A DNA stretch of 64,000 nucleotides from assembly GCF_000350525.1 (NCBI RefSeq), contig NZ_AOCN01000008.1, forward strand, positions 62,001 to 126,000, read 5' to 3'. The first letter of the stretch is position 1. Every line of letters starts with the position of its first letter. This document shows positions 9,356 through 17,721 of this stretch, in pieces. Source of the DNA: Leucobacter salsicius M1-8. Lineage in GTDB: Bacteria; Actinomycetota; Actinomycetes; Actinomycetales; Microbacteriaceae. The position numbers and the translations under genes are program-made. The notes under the pieces are model-generated. The model made no database searches, had not been told where the DNA came from, and worked only from the letters and a program-made list of their open reading frames with translations.

Positions 9356-10672
9356 TTAGTACGCTTCGGCGTACGCGCGGTAGCGATCATCGGGGTCAAG
9401 GGCTGATGTGAATTCAATTTCAGCCAGTTTGACCACTCGGAACGTTTCGAGGAGTCGGCTAGGCAACCAACTCATGACCGTTTCATTTGCGAACAGTCCC
9501 TCAATGGCCACCTCAAGGGTGGAAGGCATGACTCCGTAGGTCGCAGCATCGAGGGTCTCCTGCGCAATCTCGGACAGGTCTCCTGACAGTACGGTAGGTG
9601 CTGCCAATTCTTCGGTGATTCCAGCCAGTCCCGCACGAATCAACACGCCCAGTGCAATCCATGGGTTTGAAGTGACATCAGCGCCTCGATACTCGAGGTT
9701 GTACTGCTTGTCGTGGTTCGCGCCTGGAGTGTTAAAAAGGGGGCAAATCCGAAGCAGAGCTTCGCGATTGTTTTCTCCCAAGAACATTCCGCCGACACTC
9801 CAGCGGCCCGGAGCCAAGCGCTCATATGACACTGCAGACGATGCAGTCAACACCTGGAGGGCTTCCGCATACTTCAAAATTCCTGCCGCGAACTTTCCCG
9901 CGGTTTCAGAGAGCCCGCCGGGACGGGACTTGTCAAAGGTAACCGGGGTCCCCGCAGCGTCAGTCAGACTCAAATGAATGTGAACACCATTACCCCCACC
10001 GTCCTCTTCGACGATCGGGCTAAATGTGGCTTCTTCCCCTTGCTCACGAACGACGTTTCGCACGATTTCCCTCAGCAAGATGGCGCGGTCCGCGGCTACC
10101 AATGCTGGAGCAGGGGCAATTGTGACCTCCCACTGACGATCACCAAATTCAGGAAGCCACATCTCTGGTTCAAGTCCAGCGTCCCGAAGCGCCTGAAGCA
10201 CCTTGGACCCCATAGGCTCATATGTGAGCAATGATTCGAGCGTGAATGGCTTGTTTCCAGGGACGCGATCCGCGTCCCGAAGCATAAACTCGTGCTCAAA
10301 TGACGAGACGACCCTCAGTCCAGTTTCGGCTTCGAAATCGCTCACCGCGTTGCGTAGAAATGTCCGGGGGCAGCAATCCCACGCACTCCCATCCGGGTTC
10401 ACAATGTCGCTCAGCAGAACGGTGACCGCCTGCCCGCCTCCCTCGTTGGTGACCTCTGACTGCGTCGAGGGGTCAGGAATCAGGCGAGTGTCACCAATCG
10501 ACCCGAACGGGTTTGGCGTAATAATTCTCCCAAATGGATCCAATGCGAGGTTCCCTGGCACCCAACCCGAGCCGGATCGTTTGTAAGCCTCGATCTCATC
10601 AGCAGGAAATGCGCGCCCCCTCACCTGGGCCACAAGGTCACAGGTGAGGATCGCAGCAACGGGAGTAGTCAT
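9356..10672 (-). CDS. Glutamine-synthetase-like gamma-glutamyl ligase
   Basis: A 438-residue member of the GS superfamily. Active-site features include SFEHEF (E126 and E128), NGVHIHLS (228-235), WSVGGMFLGENNREALLRIC and the NLEYRGADVTSNPW region. The N-terminal beta-grasp part differs from housekeeping GlnA and resembles the catabolic ligases (PuuA, IpuC, FluG C-terminal half), which join glutamate to an amine rather than to ammonia. No adenylylation loop tyrosine was identified. It sits between the RpiR regulator and the M20D amidohydrolase, and a FluG-N-like amidohydrolase is encoded in the same island. A role in gamma-glutamylating an imported or decarboxylation-derived amine is therefore likely, but the substrate is unknown. 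Confidence 0.82.
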   Translation of the reverse strand: MTTPVAAILTCDLVAQVRGRAFPADEIEAYKRSGSGWVPGNLALDPFGRIITPNPFGSIGDTRLIPDPSTQSEVTNEGGGQAVTVLLSDIVNPDGSAWDCCPRTFLRNAVSDFEAETGLRVVSSFEHEFMLRDADRVPGNKPFTLESLLTYEPMGSKVLQALRDAGLEPEMWLPEFGDRQWEVTIAPAPALVAADRAILLREIVRNVVREQGEEATFSPIVEEDGGGNGVHIHLSLTDAAGTPVTFDKSRPGGLSETAGKFAAGILKYAEALQVLTASSAVSYERLAPGRWSVGGMFLGENNREALLRICPLFNTPGANHDKQYNLEYRGADVTSNPWIALGVLIRAGLAGITEELAAPTVLSGDLSEIAQETLDAATYGVMPSTLEVAIEGLFANETVMSWLPSRLLETFRVVKLAEIEFTSALDPDDRYRAYAEAY

Positions 10673-10690
10673 TTGATTTCCTTAATTGAT

Positions 10691-11578
10691 CTATTCGTCG
10701 ACGGCGGCAATGCCGTCGATATTTTTGTCATGTAGAAGTTCTTCAACATCGTCATAGCGCCGCACACGTTCAACGGGGTCCGTCCCCAAGGCATCGACAA
10801 GAGATGCAATGAGCGTCTCCACAAGTGCAAATCCCGGGGTCATCGAATCGAAAGGTGACGCTGCAACCACCGCATTCGTGAGGAGGTAGTCAGAGTGTCG
10901 AGCCGCTGGCGACAGCCACGGGTCAGTAATCAACACGGTGCTTGCTTTTTGTGCCTTCGCCTGCCGAACGAATGCCACGGTCGACTCTTGATACCGGCGG
11001 TAGTCAAACGCGAATACAACGTCCTTCGGACCAATATCGAGAAGAGCAAACGCCCTGTCCTGCTGAGACATCTCGACATGGTTAATGTTTGGGCGCAGAT
11101 GCCGCAAGTGCATCGAAAGGTACTTGGCGAGGAGAATACTAAAGCGACCACCGGTGGTCCAAACTCGACGCTTCGCATTTGAGAGCAATGCAACGATGGC
11201 TTCGAAGTCTTCAATTGCAAGGCCAGAAAACGTTGCGTCAAGTCCTTGGTTCATAACTTGCTGTGATCGTTCAACTACCCCGTTAGAGCTTGCCGCAGTT
11301 GTCGAACGGGCATACATTGTGGCCGGCGAAGACGTCCGCGCAGCGATTTCTCCATGCAGGAGCTTCTGCATATCAGGGTATGAACCAATGTCCAGCTTTG
11401 AGAGCAAGCGGAGAACTGTCGGAGCACTCACATTTGCACGCTCCGCAAGCCGGTTCACGGGCTCGAGGCCGGCCACAGGGTAGTCCGCCAGTAGCGCGCG
11501 TGAAACTCGCTTTTCTGCGGGACTGAGTTGTTCATACGAACGCTTCAGAACTTCAGCAAGTGTCATTGGTTCATCCAT
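10691..11578 (-). CDS. MurR/RpiR-family transcriptional regulator
   Basis: A 295-residue protein with an N-terminal RpiR helix-turn-helix (about residues 5-78; LAERANVSAPTVLRLLSKL is the recognition part). A C-terminal SIS sugar/phosphate-isomerase fold follows (about 135-265; VWTTGGRFSILLAKYL). RpiR proteins usually act as effector-responsive repressors or activators of nearby catabolic genes. It lies inside the operon, 3 nt after the LivM-type permease gene, so it is co-transcribed with the genes it probably controls. The repeated ATGTAAC motifs in the two divergent promoter regions of this island are candidate binding sites. The SIS ligand is unknown; in amino-acid-related clusters it need not be a sugar. 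Confidence 0.88.
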   Translation of the reverse strand: MDEPMTLAEVLKRSYEQLSPAEKRVSRALLADYPVAGLEPVNRLAERANVSAPTVLRLLSKLDIGSYPDMQKLLHGEIAARTSSPATMYARSTTAASSNGVVERSQQVMNQGLDATFSGLAIEDFEAIVALLSNAKRRVWTTGGRFSILLAKYLSMHLRHLRPNINHVEMSQQDRAFALLDIGPKDVVFAFDYRRYQESTVAFVRQAKAQKASTVLITDPWLSPAARHSDYLLTNAVVAASPFDSMTPGFALVETLIASLVDALGTDPVERVRRYDDVEELLHDKNIDGIAAVDE

Positions 11579-11581
11579 GAA

Positions 11582-12616
11582 CTAGTTACCTTTCACACCA
11601 AGTTTTGGCCGCCCGAGCTCTCGAATCCCCATGATTCCGGTCGGTGCCTTGATCAGGACCAGGATAAGGATTGCGGACAGAACCAGGTCAGTCACCCCAC
11701 CGGGAAGCGCATATCCGCCCGTAAATTGTCCATCTTGGAGCCGTCGGAGGACTTCTTGGAGCACGCTGATAGACAGCGCTCCTACGACCGCACCGCTTGT
11801 TGACAGATAACCACCGATGACGATCATCATGATGAACCCAAAGGTCAGCGACAGGAAGAAAGTCCTTGACGAGAATGTTGTGAGGAATGCCGCATATAAG
11901 GCGCCTCCAGCGCCGCAGACTGCCGCACTGAGCACCCAAGCAAGGGCTCGGTGCCGTCCTATCGAGATACCAGAAGCCAGAGCCGCCTCAGGGTCTTCTC
12001 GAGAGGCCCGCAGCTGCAGACCACTACGGCTGTTCTTATACATCAGCGCGACGACCGCAGCTACTGAAGCACAGACAAAGACCACGAGGGGCGTCGTTGC
12101 CTTCGGGATGCCGATCATTGCCGAGGAGCCACGGGTCACATCGGTCCAGGAATTGATGACGGTGAACGTAATAACCAACAGTGCGAGCGTTGCGATTCCA
12201 GATTGCAAGCCACTCAGTCTGGCCATTGCTGGGGCAGTGAGCAAGGCATAAGTTGCTGCGCAGGCTGCCGCGACAAGGATTGCCACCGGGAACGGAGTTT
12301 CGATGTCCTTGAGGAACACCAGACCGTCAGGAAGCTTCGAAAACATAGAAGCTTTTATGCCTTTGGGGATCGTAAGAAAGGCAGTCACATAGGCGCCAAT
12401 TGCCATAAATGACACGTGCCCGAACGACATGATTCCTGAGTTGCCTGAGTAGATGGACAAACCGATGACCACCACTACCGAGATAAGGGCACCAATTGCG
12501 ACGCGCTCAATGATGGGGTCTGTAAGCACCCCCAACAGAGCTACTACCCCAATAATGGCGACCAGAAAGGCACCCGTGATGAGGTTCTGAGTTCGATTCT
12601 GACGGTAGAGCTTCAT
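11582..12616 (-). CDS. LIV-type ABC transporter permease (LivM-like)
   Basis: A 344-residue integral membrane protein with about nine hydrophobic segments and the LivM-type EAA loop (REDPEAALASGISIGRHRA, about residues 207-225). It forms the permease dimer with the LivH-like protein encoded just upstream; its ATG overlaps the end of that gene by 4 nt. It belongs to the hydrophobic amino-acid uptake (HAAT) family. These importers take branched-chain amino acids but also amides, urea, choline-like or aromatic compounds. Its position in a catabolic operon argues for import of that pathway's substrate, not for general leucine uptake. Confidence 0.9.
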   Translation of the reverse strand: MKLYRQNRTQNLITGAFLVAIIGVVALLGVLTDPIIERVAIGALISVVVVIGLSIYSGNSGIMSFGHVSFMAIGAYVTAFLTIPKGIKASMFSKLPDGLVFLKDIETPFPVAILVAAACAATYALLTAPAMARLSGLQSGIATLALLVITFTVINSWTDVTRGSSAMIGIPKATTPLVVFVCASVAAVVALMYKNSRSGLQLRASREDPEAALASGISIGRHRALAWVLSAAVCGAGGALYAAFLTTFSSRTFFLSLTFGFIMMIVIGGYLSTSGAVVGALSISVLQEVLRRLQDGQFTGGYALPGGVTDLVLSAILILVLIKAPTGIMGIRELGRPKLGVKGN

Positions 12617-13494
12617 GACACACGCACCTTTACTCCAGACAACAGACCCTGGGGTCGGATTACGAGGATCCCAATCACAGCGGCATACAGGAAAGCGTCC
12701 CGGAATGCGATGAGATAGGTAGGGAGGAAGGTCTCAAGAAGCACGGTTGCCATTCCGAGCAAGAGCCCGCCAAGTGCCGCACCTTTCAGGCTCCGCATCC
12801 CGCCGATCACAGCACCCACTACACCGATCAACAGCGGCTGGAGTCCCATTTCCGCGCCTACGGCACCCTGCTTAGCGACAAGCACGATTGCAGAAATGGC
12901 GGCAATTGCTCCCGAGATTGCAAATGCGCTCATGATCACAAATGATCCTTTAACGCCCAATACCTTTGCCATCTCGAAATCCTCAGCTGCGGCACGCAAC
13001 TGCATTCCCAAACTGGTCCTCTGCATTGTGACTGCAAGAAGTGCAATCATGGCGGCGCTGAGTACAAGAGTCAGTATTTGGAGCATGCTTATTCGTGCAC
13101 CAAATATTTCGACTGAATGCTGCAAGAACGGCTGTGGCGGAACCCCTTGTACTTTGGGCAGAGCCGTCATACGTGCGATCGCCTGTAGAGCGGAACTTAC
13201 TGCGAAGGATGCGATCATCAGCGTGACAGGGTCAGCATTTCTCAGTTTCCGGAACGCAACCCGCTCGGTAAGTACAGAAATCACAATTCCAACGAGAATC
13301 GCAAGCGGCCAACTGATCCACCAAGGTGACTCGCGAAAAATCAACAATACGATTGCCGCGGACATGATGATCTCGCCATAGGCAAAATTCATGAGCCCCA
13401 GGATGCCAAAGAGCAGAGCAATTCCCAGGGTGAGGAGTGCGTAAAACGTACCAAGACCCAGCATGTCGACTACAAGTTGAATCCACATGGTCAA
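12613..13494 (-). CDS. LIV-type ABC transporter permease (LivH-like)
   Basis: A 293-residue inner-membrane permease with about eight transmembrane segments. Typical LivH features are the N-terminal GLGTFYALLTLGIALLFGIL and NFAYGEIIMSAA, and a cytoplasmic coupling loop with LRAAAEDFEMAKVLGV (about 173-188). Its ATG overlaps the LivF stop (ATGA) and its own stop overlaps the LivM start, so all three are translationally coupled. It forms the transport channel of the island's importer together with the LivM-like subunit. Substrate is unknown, as for the other components. Confidence 0.9.
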   Translation of the reverse strand: MTMWIQLVVDMLGLGTFYALLTLGIALLFGILGLMNFAYGEIIMSAAIVLLIFRESPWWISWPLAILVGIVISVLTERVAFRKLRNADPVTLMIASFAVSSALQAIARMTALPKVQGVPPQPFLQHSVEIFGARISMLQILTLVLSAAMIALLAVTMQRTSLGMQLRAAAEDFEMAKVLGVKGSFVIMSAFAISGAIAAISAIVLVAKQGAVGAEMGLQPLLIGVVGAVIGGMRSLKGAALGGLLLGMATVLLETFLPTYLIAFRDAFLYAAVIGILVIRPQGLLSGVKVRVS

Positions 13495-14234
13495 AGCTCC
13501 TTGTCTTCAGGTCGACCCAACGGGGAGAAGCCGAGGTACTCCACCACTTCCGCGTTCGCCGCAAGCTCTTCAGCGTTGCCGCTGCCAATGATTCGGCCTG
13601 GCGCTTGAACCACATACGAACGGTGGGAAATAGCGATCGAACGAACGGCATTTTGTTCAACCAACAGGATGGTCATACCTTCGGCGTTGAGTTGAGCAAT
13701 CACGTCAAAAATCAAATCAACAATGATTGGCGCAAGCCCCAAAGTAGGTTCATCGAGCAGCAGGAGATTGGGTCGGATCATAAGCGCCCGTGCAATGGCA
13801 AGCTGCTGCTGTTCACCTCCCGAAAGCAGGCTCGCGCCTCGTGACCAGTACTTGCGGAGAATGGGGAACCTGTCCAGTTGTGCCTCAATATCTGCGTCAA
13901 CACCGGCCTTATCCTTTCGAGAAATGGCACCCAGCCGAAGATTCTCCCCCACGGTCAGCGTCCCAAACACTCCTCGATCCTCGGGAACATAGGCGATCCC
14001 AGCGGGAATACGTGCGGCCCCCTTCGCTGTAAGGTCGAGCGCACCGTAGGTAACAGCGCCGGAGAGCGGTGAAACCACGCCAGCGATCGTCTTTAGAACT
14101 GTGGACTTACCCGCGCCGTTCTGGCCCAGGAGTGAAACAATTTCACCTTCCTTGACCGAGAATGAGGCTCCTTGGACAGCGACGATGGACTTTCCGTAGC
14201 GAACGAACAGATCACTGACTTCTAATGTGGTCAT
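13491..14234 (-). CDS. LIV-type ABC transporter ATPase (LivF-like)
   Basis: A 247-residue nucleotide-binding protein. Walker A GQNGAGKST is at 37-45, the Q-loop lies in the usual place, the signature LLSGGEQQQLAIARAL begins about residue 135, and Walker B LLLLDEP is followed by a D-loop and the switch His region (LLVEQNA). It powers the importer together with the LivG-like ATPase encoded 5 nt upstream. All catalytic motifs are intact, in contrast to its partner, whose signature motif is altered. Confidence 0.92.
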   Translation of the reverse strand: MTTLEVSDLFVRYGKSIVAVQGASFSVKEGEIVSLLGQNGAGKSTVLKTIAGVVSPLSGAVTYGALDLTAKGAARIPAGIAYVPEDRGVFGTLTVGENLRLGAISRKDKAGVDADIEAQLDRFPILRKYWSRGASLLSGGEQQQLAIARALMIRPNLLLLDEPTLGLAPIIVDLIFDVIAQLNAEGMTILLVEQNAVRSIAISHRSYVVQAPGRIIGSGNAEELAANAEVVEYLGFSPLGRPEDKEL

Positions 14235-14239
14235 CTTCG

Positions 14240-14962
14240 CTACCCCTTTCCGAAATAGATCTCAATGACCTTCGGGTCTGTGCGGATGGTTTCCGGGTCG
14301 CCCGTGATGACCGTTTCACCGCTGTCGAGCACATGCAGTCGGTCACAGGTGCCCATAACCACTGCCATATCGTGTTCAACGAGAAGCACTCCCAGCCCAC
14401 GTTCCCTGGCGAATGAGGCGATTATCTTCACCAGTTCGAGCGCTTCAGCTTCATTCTGACCAGCGGCTGGCTCATCGAGGAGCAGATACTTGGGCTGCAA
14501 AGCGATTGCACGAGCAATTCCTACGCTGCGGACTTGCCCAGCAGGCACGGCGTCTGCTCGCACTTCGGCGAGTGCTTCAAGCCCAAGCTCGGCAATGGTC
14601 TCGATTGCGACTCGTCTTGCATCTTTGCGCCGCATTCCAGAGCCGAGACATGCAGCTTCAACATTTTCGGCGACCGTGAGCCGTCCAAAAACTTTGACGC
14701 TCTGAAAGGTGCGAACAAGGCCAGACCTGGCTCTGCTTCGGATTGACCTGCGGGTGACGTCCACACCATCGAGAATGATTCTGCCGGCGGACGGCCTCAA
14801 GACGCCGCTCAGCATGTTGAGCGTTGTCGTTTTACCAGAGCCATTGGGCCCGATGAGGCCAAGCACTTCTCCTGGCTCCAACCGAAGACTCACGCCATCG
14901 ACAGCTCGAACCCCGTCAAAATACATGCCACCATCTTGCAGAACTAGGGCTTGGTCAGTCAT
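14240..14962 (-). CDS. LIV-type ABC transporter ATPase (LivG-like) with altered signature motif
   Basis: A 240-residue ATPase with Walker A GPNGSGKT (38-45), Walker B YLLLDEP (159-165) and switch His in LLVEHDMAVV. The ABC signature, normally LSGGQ or LSYGQ, reads VPAGQ here (139-143) with VRSVGIARAIA after it. One of the two ATP sites in the heterodimer may therefore be degenerate, as in asymmetric ABC systems. It is the first gene of the minus-strand operon LivG-LivF-LivH-LivM-RpiR-GS-M20D. Upstream lies a 256-bp A+T-rich region shared with the divergent amidohydrolase gene. Confidence 0.88.
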   Translation of the reverse strand: MTDQALVLQDGGMYFDGVRAVDGVSLRLEPGEVLGLIGPNGSGKTTTLNMLSGVLRPSAGRIILDGVDVTRRSIRSRARSGLVRTFQSVKVFGRLTVAENVEAACLGSGMRRKDARRVAIETIAELGLEALAEVRADAVPAGQVRSVGIARAIALQPKYLLLDEPAAGQNEAEALELVKIIASFARERGLGVLLVEHDMAVVMGTCDRLHVLDSGETVITGDPETIRTDPKVIEIYFGKG

Positions 14963-15218
14963 CGTGCACCGCCCTCAAGCCATAGGCGAGTGCCCCACCC
15001 GCAGGTTTGCCACACATCATTATGCGGTCTCCATTCCGATCCAGGGTCGGGTCATTCCGCCCCAAAAGCATCTACCATAGATAACAAGTCTGAAATATCA
15101 TGAAGCATATGTAACAAGAAGTACAAGCTGTAATTATCGTACCGTACGTTACATTTAACACACAAGATCAATTTATCTATTAGTTTCTTCTATCGCCTTA
15201 TCTCGCGAAAGGACCCAA
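14963..15218. promoter_or_regulatory. Divergent regulatory region of the catabolic island
   Basis: This is the A+T-richest stretch of the window. It separates the importer operon (minus) from the amidohydrolase gene (plus). It contains ATATGTAACA at 15107-15116 and GTTACATTT at 15148-15156, which form a spaced inverted pair, plus TCTGAAAT at 15089-15096. The same ATGTAAC and TCTGAAAT words recur at 21876-21892 in the other divergent promoter of the island. GAAAGGA precedes the amidohydrolase ATG. The RpiR protein is the likely ligand of these sites. Confidence 0.6.
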
Positions 15219-16361
15219 ATGTCGGAGCAGACACTTGCTGATCGCATTGAATCCATGCCGCTTGTCGATCACCACATGCACAGCGTTTTACAGCGCGGCG
15301 TTAGCAAACTCGAATTCGAGCAATTGCTGACCGAATCAGCAGAGCCGCCCCCTACAGGCACGACGCATTTGGATTCGCAGGTAGGGTTTGCGCTTCGCCG
15401 CCACTGCGCACCCCTACTCGGCTTAGAGCCCTTCGCTTCCGTCTCGGAGTACCTCGAGCGACGAGATCAGCTCGGTCACGAAGAGGTCGCTCGACGCCTT
15501 CTTCGATCTGCGGGCGTTTCGACTTCGCTTGTTGACACGGGAACAGTTGGCGGCGAGTCAGAGTTAGCAACGAACGCCGAGTTCGAACTCCTCGCATCAC
15601 ATCAGACTTTCGAAATCGCGCGGCTTGAATCTTTGGCGGAAACCTTGCTCCTGAGCTCCACTCCGGACGAGAACTTTCCTCAAGCATTTCGCGATATTCT
15701 GCTGACAACCAGTGGGCTTGTGGTCGGGTATAAGAGCATCATCGCCTATCGCTATGGGTTCGATTTCACGCCAGAACGACCTTCAGACGAAGAAGTCATC
15801 GAAGCCGTTCGCACGCTAAATGCGGACGGAAGAACTCGACTTTCACACCCCGATGTCCTGAGATTCATCCTCTGGGCCGGTGTCGACACAGGCCTCCCCG
15901 TCCAGCTTCACGTCGGTTACGGAGATGCCGATCTCAACCTCTCGCGCTGCAACCCCGCCCTTCTGATGCCTTGGCTGCGCTTACTGACCAAGGACAACTC
16001 CCCCATCATGTTGCTGCATTGCTACCCATTCCAACGGGAAGCCGGCTACCTCGCCCAGGTCTTTTCTCGCGTATATTTCGATCTCGGGTTGGGTATCAAC
16101 TACTCAGGTGCCGCTTCGTCAGCAATCATCCGAGAGGGCCTCGAGCTTGCCCCGTTTACGAAGCTGCTCTATTCGAGTGACGCATGGGGACTTCCAGAGC
16201 TCCATGCTCTTGGTGCCCGCCTCTGGCGCTCCGGCCTCACGAGTGCGTTACTAGAGTTTGTGAACCGCGGAGAGTGGTGCGAAGCAGATGCAGTCCGAGT
16301 AGCTGCACTTGTGTGCACTGAGAATGCGCGGCGAGTCTACGGACTGGATGTAACCCGGTAG
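15219..16361 (+). CDS. Amidohydrolase-family protein (FluG N-terminal-domain-like)
   Basis: A 380-residue metal-dependent TIM-barrel hydrolase of the amidohydrolase-2 group. Ligand motifs in order are LVDHHMH (H19 and H21), YKSI around residue 170, LHVGYGD near 228, LLHCYPF near 265 and the catalytic aspartate in SSDAWG near 315. In fungal and bacterial FluG proteins this domain is fused to a glutamine-synthetase-like domain; here that partner is a separate gene at 9356-10672 in the same island. It would hydrolyse an amide or decarboxylate an aromatic or carboxylic intermediate. The single plus-strand gene starts at ATG with GAAAGGA upstream and shares its control region with the importer operon. 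Confidence 0.82.
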   Translation: MSEQTLADRIESMPLVDHHMHSVLQRGVSKLEFEQLLTESAEPPPTGTTHLDSQVGFALRRHCAPLLGLEPFASVSEYLERRDQLGHEEVARRLLRSAGVSTSLVDTGTVGGESELATNAEFELLASHQTFEIARLESLAETLLLSSTPDENFPQAFRDILLTTSGLVVGYKSIIAYRYGFDFTPERPSDEEVIEAVRTLNADGRTRLSHPDVLRFILWAGVDTGLPVQLHVGYGDADLNLSRCNPALLMPWLRLLTKDNSPIMLLHCYPFQREAGYLAQVFSRVYFDLGLGINYSGAASSAIIREGLELAPFTKLLYSSDAWGLPELHALGARLWRSGLTSALLEFVNRGEWCEADAVRVAALVCTENARRVYGLDVTR

Positions 16362-16363
16362 AA

Positions 16364-16406
16364 CGCGGCTGAGCCCGGCACCTAGAAGGTGCCGGGCTCA
16401 GCCGCG
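16364..16406. terminator. Bidirectional terminator between convergent genes
   Basis: Perfect 20-bp GC-rich arms (16364-16383 and 16387-16406) around a 3-nt loop. It lies between the amidohydrolase stop and the convergent LivK-like gene. Confidence 0.8.
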
Positions 16407-16423
16407 TCCCGCCATCTGATTGT

Positions 16424-17668
16424 TTAGGCTGCGCAGGGGTTGCCATCGCCGAGGTCGGGAACTACCTCAGCCGTGTGCTGCTCTACGAAAATCGCCTTGC
16501 CTTCTTCAACCTTTACGATCGACATAGGGAAATCGATGATCTTGTGGCAGGTTTTCGAGAAGTAGGTCATTTCACCAATAGGGGTGTCGACTGGACCGGC
16601 CAGCTGGAGCGCATCCCGAATTGCGGGACCATCGTTCAGGTCCGCACCGGTGAGTGCGTTCTGAATCGCGAGCATCAAGTTGTACCCCAACAGCGCGTAG
16701 GAGCTGGAGGGCCCTGCTCCAGTCTCTTTGCTGAAATCAGCTACGAACGCGTTCAGGTCTTCCTCGGTTGAAGCGCCCGAGCAGTATTCATAGCAAGCAA
16801 ATGCCGTGTAGTACACGTCATTCGCGTTGCCCAGAATGTCTAGAAGCGTCTGGCCATCCAATGCGTTGGGCCCAACGAGTGGAACGTCAATGCCCGCTTC
16901 GCGAATCTGTTTCATCGCCGTCGCTCCCGCGGGGTTCCAACTTGCAACATAGATGAAGTCAGGCTTCTCCGAGAGAGCCTTGATGCTAGAAATCTGAGCG
17001 CTCACATCGATATTGTCACCGCCCGGAAAACTATCGGTGCCGACGATATTTCCGCCAAGTTCTTCGAATGCACCGACAAAGTAAGCGCCCGCGGACTTGG
17101 TGTACTCAATGCTTTCATCCTGGAGGACATAGGCATTCTTCCAGCCCTGATCGAAGGCCCAAGACGCACCCACGGAGCCTTCGACATCGGTGCCAGCGTT
17201 GCCACTGAAACTGAAGTCGCCGATGGTGGTCAGGTCTGCCGTCTTCGGGTCGCCTGCACAAATCGAGATTGCAGGAACCTCTGCAGCTTGAGCTGCGATC
17301 AGCGCTGGTGAGCTCAGATCAAAATCGCAAGGTGTCACGATGATGTCCACGCCGTCCTGCAGAAACTCCTGCGCGACCACACCAACGGTCTCTGGATCAG
17401 ATGCAACATCCTTCTGAATGACCGTAATCTTCTTGCCGTCGATTCCACCGGCGGCGTTGATCTCATCAACGGCAAGGAGGGCAGCGGCGCCTGGTTCTAC
17501 GTCGAACCCAGCCATGTTTCCGCTTTGCGACAGTGCAAAGCCAATCTTGATGCCCTCAGCATTATCATCGCTGCTTCCGGTGCTTGACGAACACCCCGCT
17601 ACGACAAGTAGTGTCAGTGCGGCTCCAGTGGCGACAATGCCACGGATTCCTTTTGATTTCCAATTCAT
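16424..17668 (-). CDS. LIV-type ABC transporter substrate-binding lipoprotein
   Basis: A 414-residue secreted binding protein of the LivK/periplasmic-binding-type-I family. The N-terminus MNWKSKG is followed by a hydrophobic stretch and the lipobox LVVAGC with C26 as the lipidated cysteine. The mature part begins with Ser/Asp-rich residues and IKIGFALSQSGNMAGFD. I chose ATG 17668 because it gives a standard lipoprotein signal; an ATG at 17725 overlapping the aminotransferase stop would add a non-signal-like extension. It supplies the importer encoded at 11582-14962 but is transcribed with the aminotransferase and oxidoreductases instead. The ligand is unknown; the binding-pocket region is intact. 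Confidence 0.9.
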   Translation of the reverse strand: MNWKSKGIRGIVATGAALTLLVVAGCSSSTGSSDDNAEGIKIGFALSQSGNMAGFDVEPGAAALLAVDEINAAGGIDGKKITVIQKDVASDPETVGVVAQEFLQDGVDIIVTPCDFDLSSPALIAAQAAEVPAISICAGDPKTADLTTIGDFSFSGNAGTDVEGSVGASWAFDQGWKNAYVLQDESIEYTKSAGAYFVGAFEELGGNIVGTDSFPGGDNIDVSAQISSIKALSEKPDFIYVASWNPAGATAMKQIREAGIDVPLVGPNALDGQTLLDILGNANDVYYTAFACYEYCSGASTEEDLNAFVADFSKETGAGPSSSYALLGYNLMLAIQNALTGADLNDGPAIRDALQLAGPVDTPIGEMTYFSKTCHKIIDFPMSIVKVEEGKAIFVEQHTAEVVPDLGDGNPCAA

Positions 17669-17721
17669 ATTCTCAATCCTCATTGTTGGTAATGCAGTGG
17701 GTGAACTGAACTCACGTTGGG

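Noticed and set aside
15219-16361. Assignment of the FluG-like amidohydrolase as an aromatic decarboxylase
   Set aside because: The amidohydrolase-2 family includes both activities, but neighbouring GS-like and M20D genes favour amide chemistry; left open, not called.
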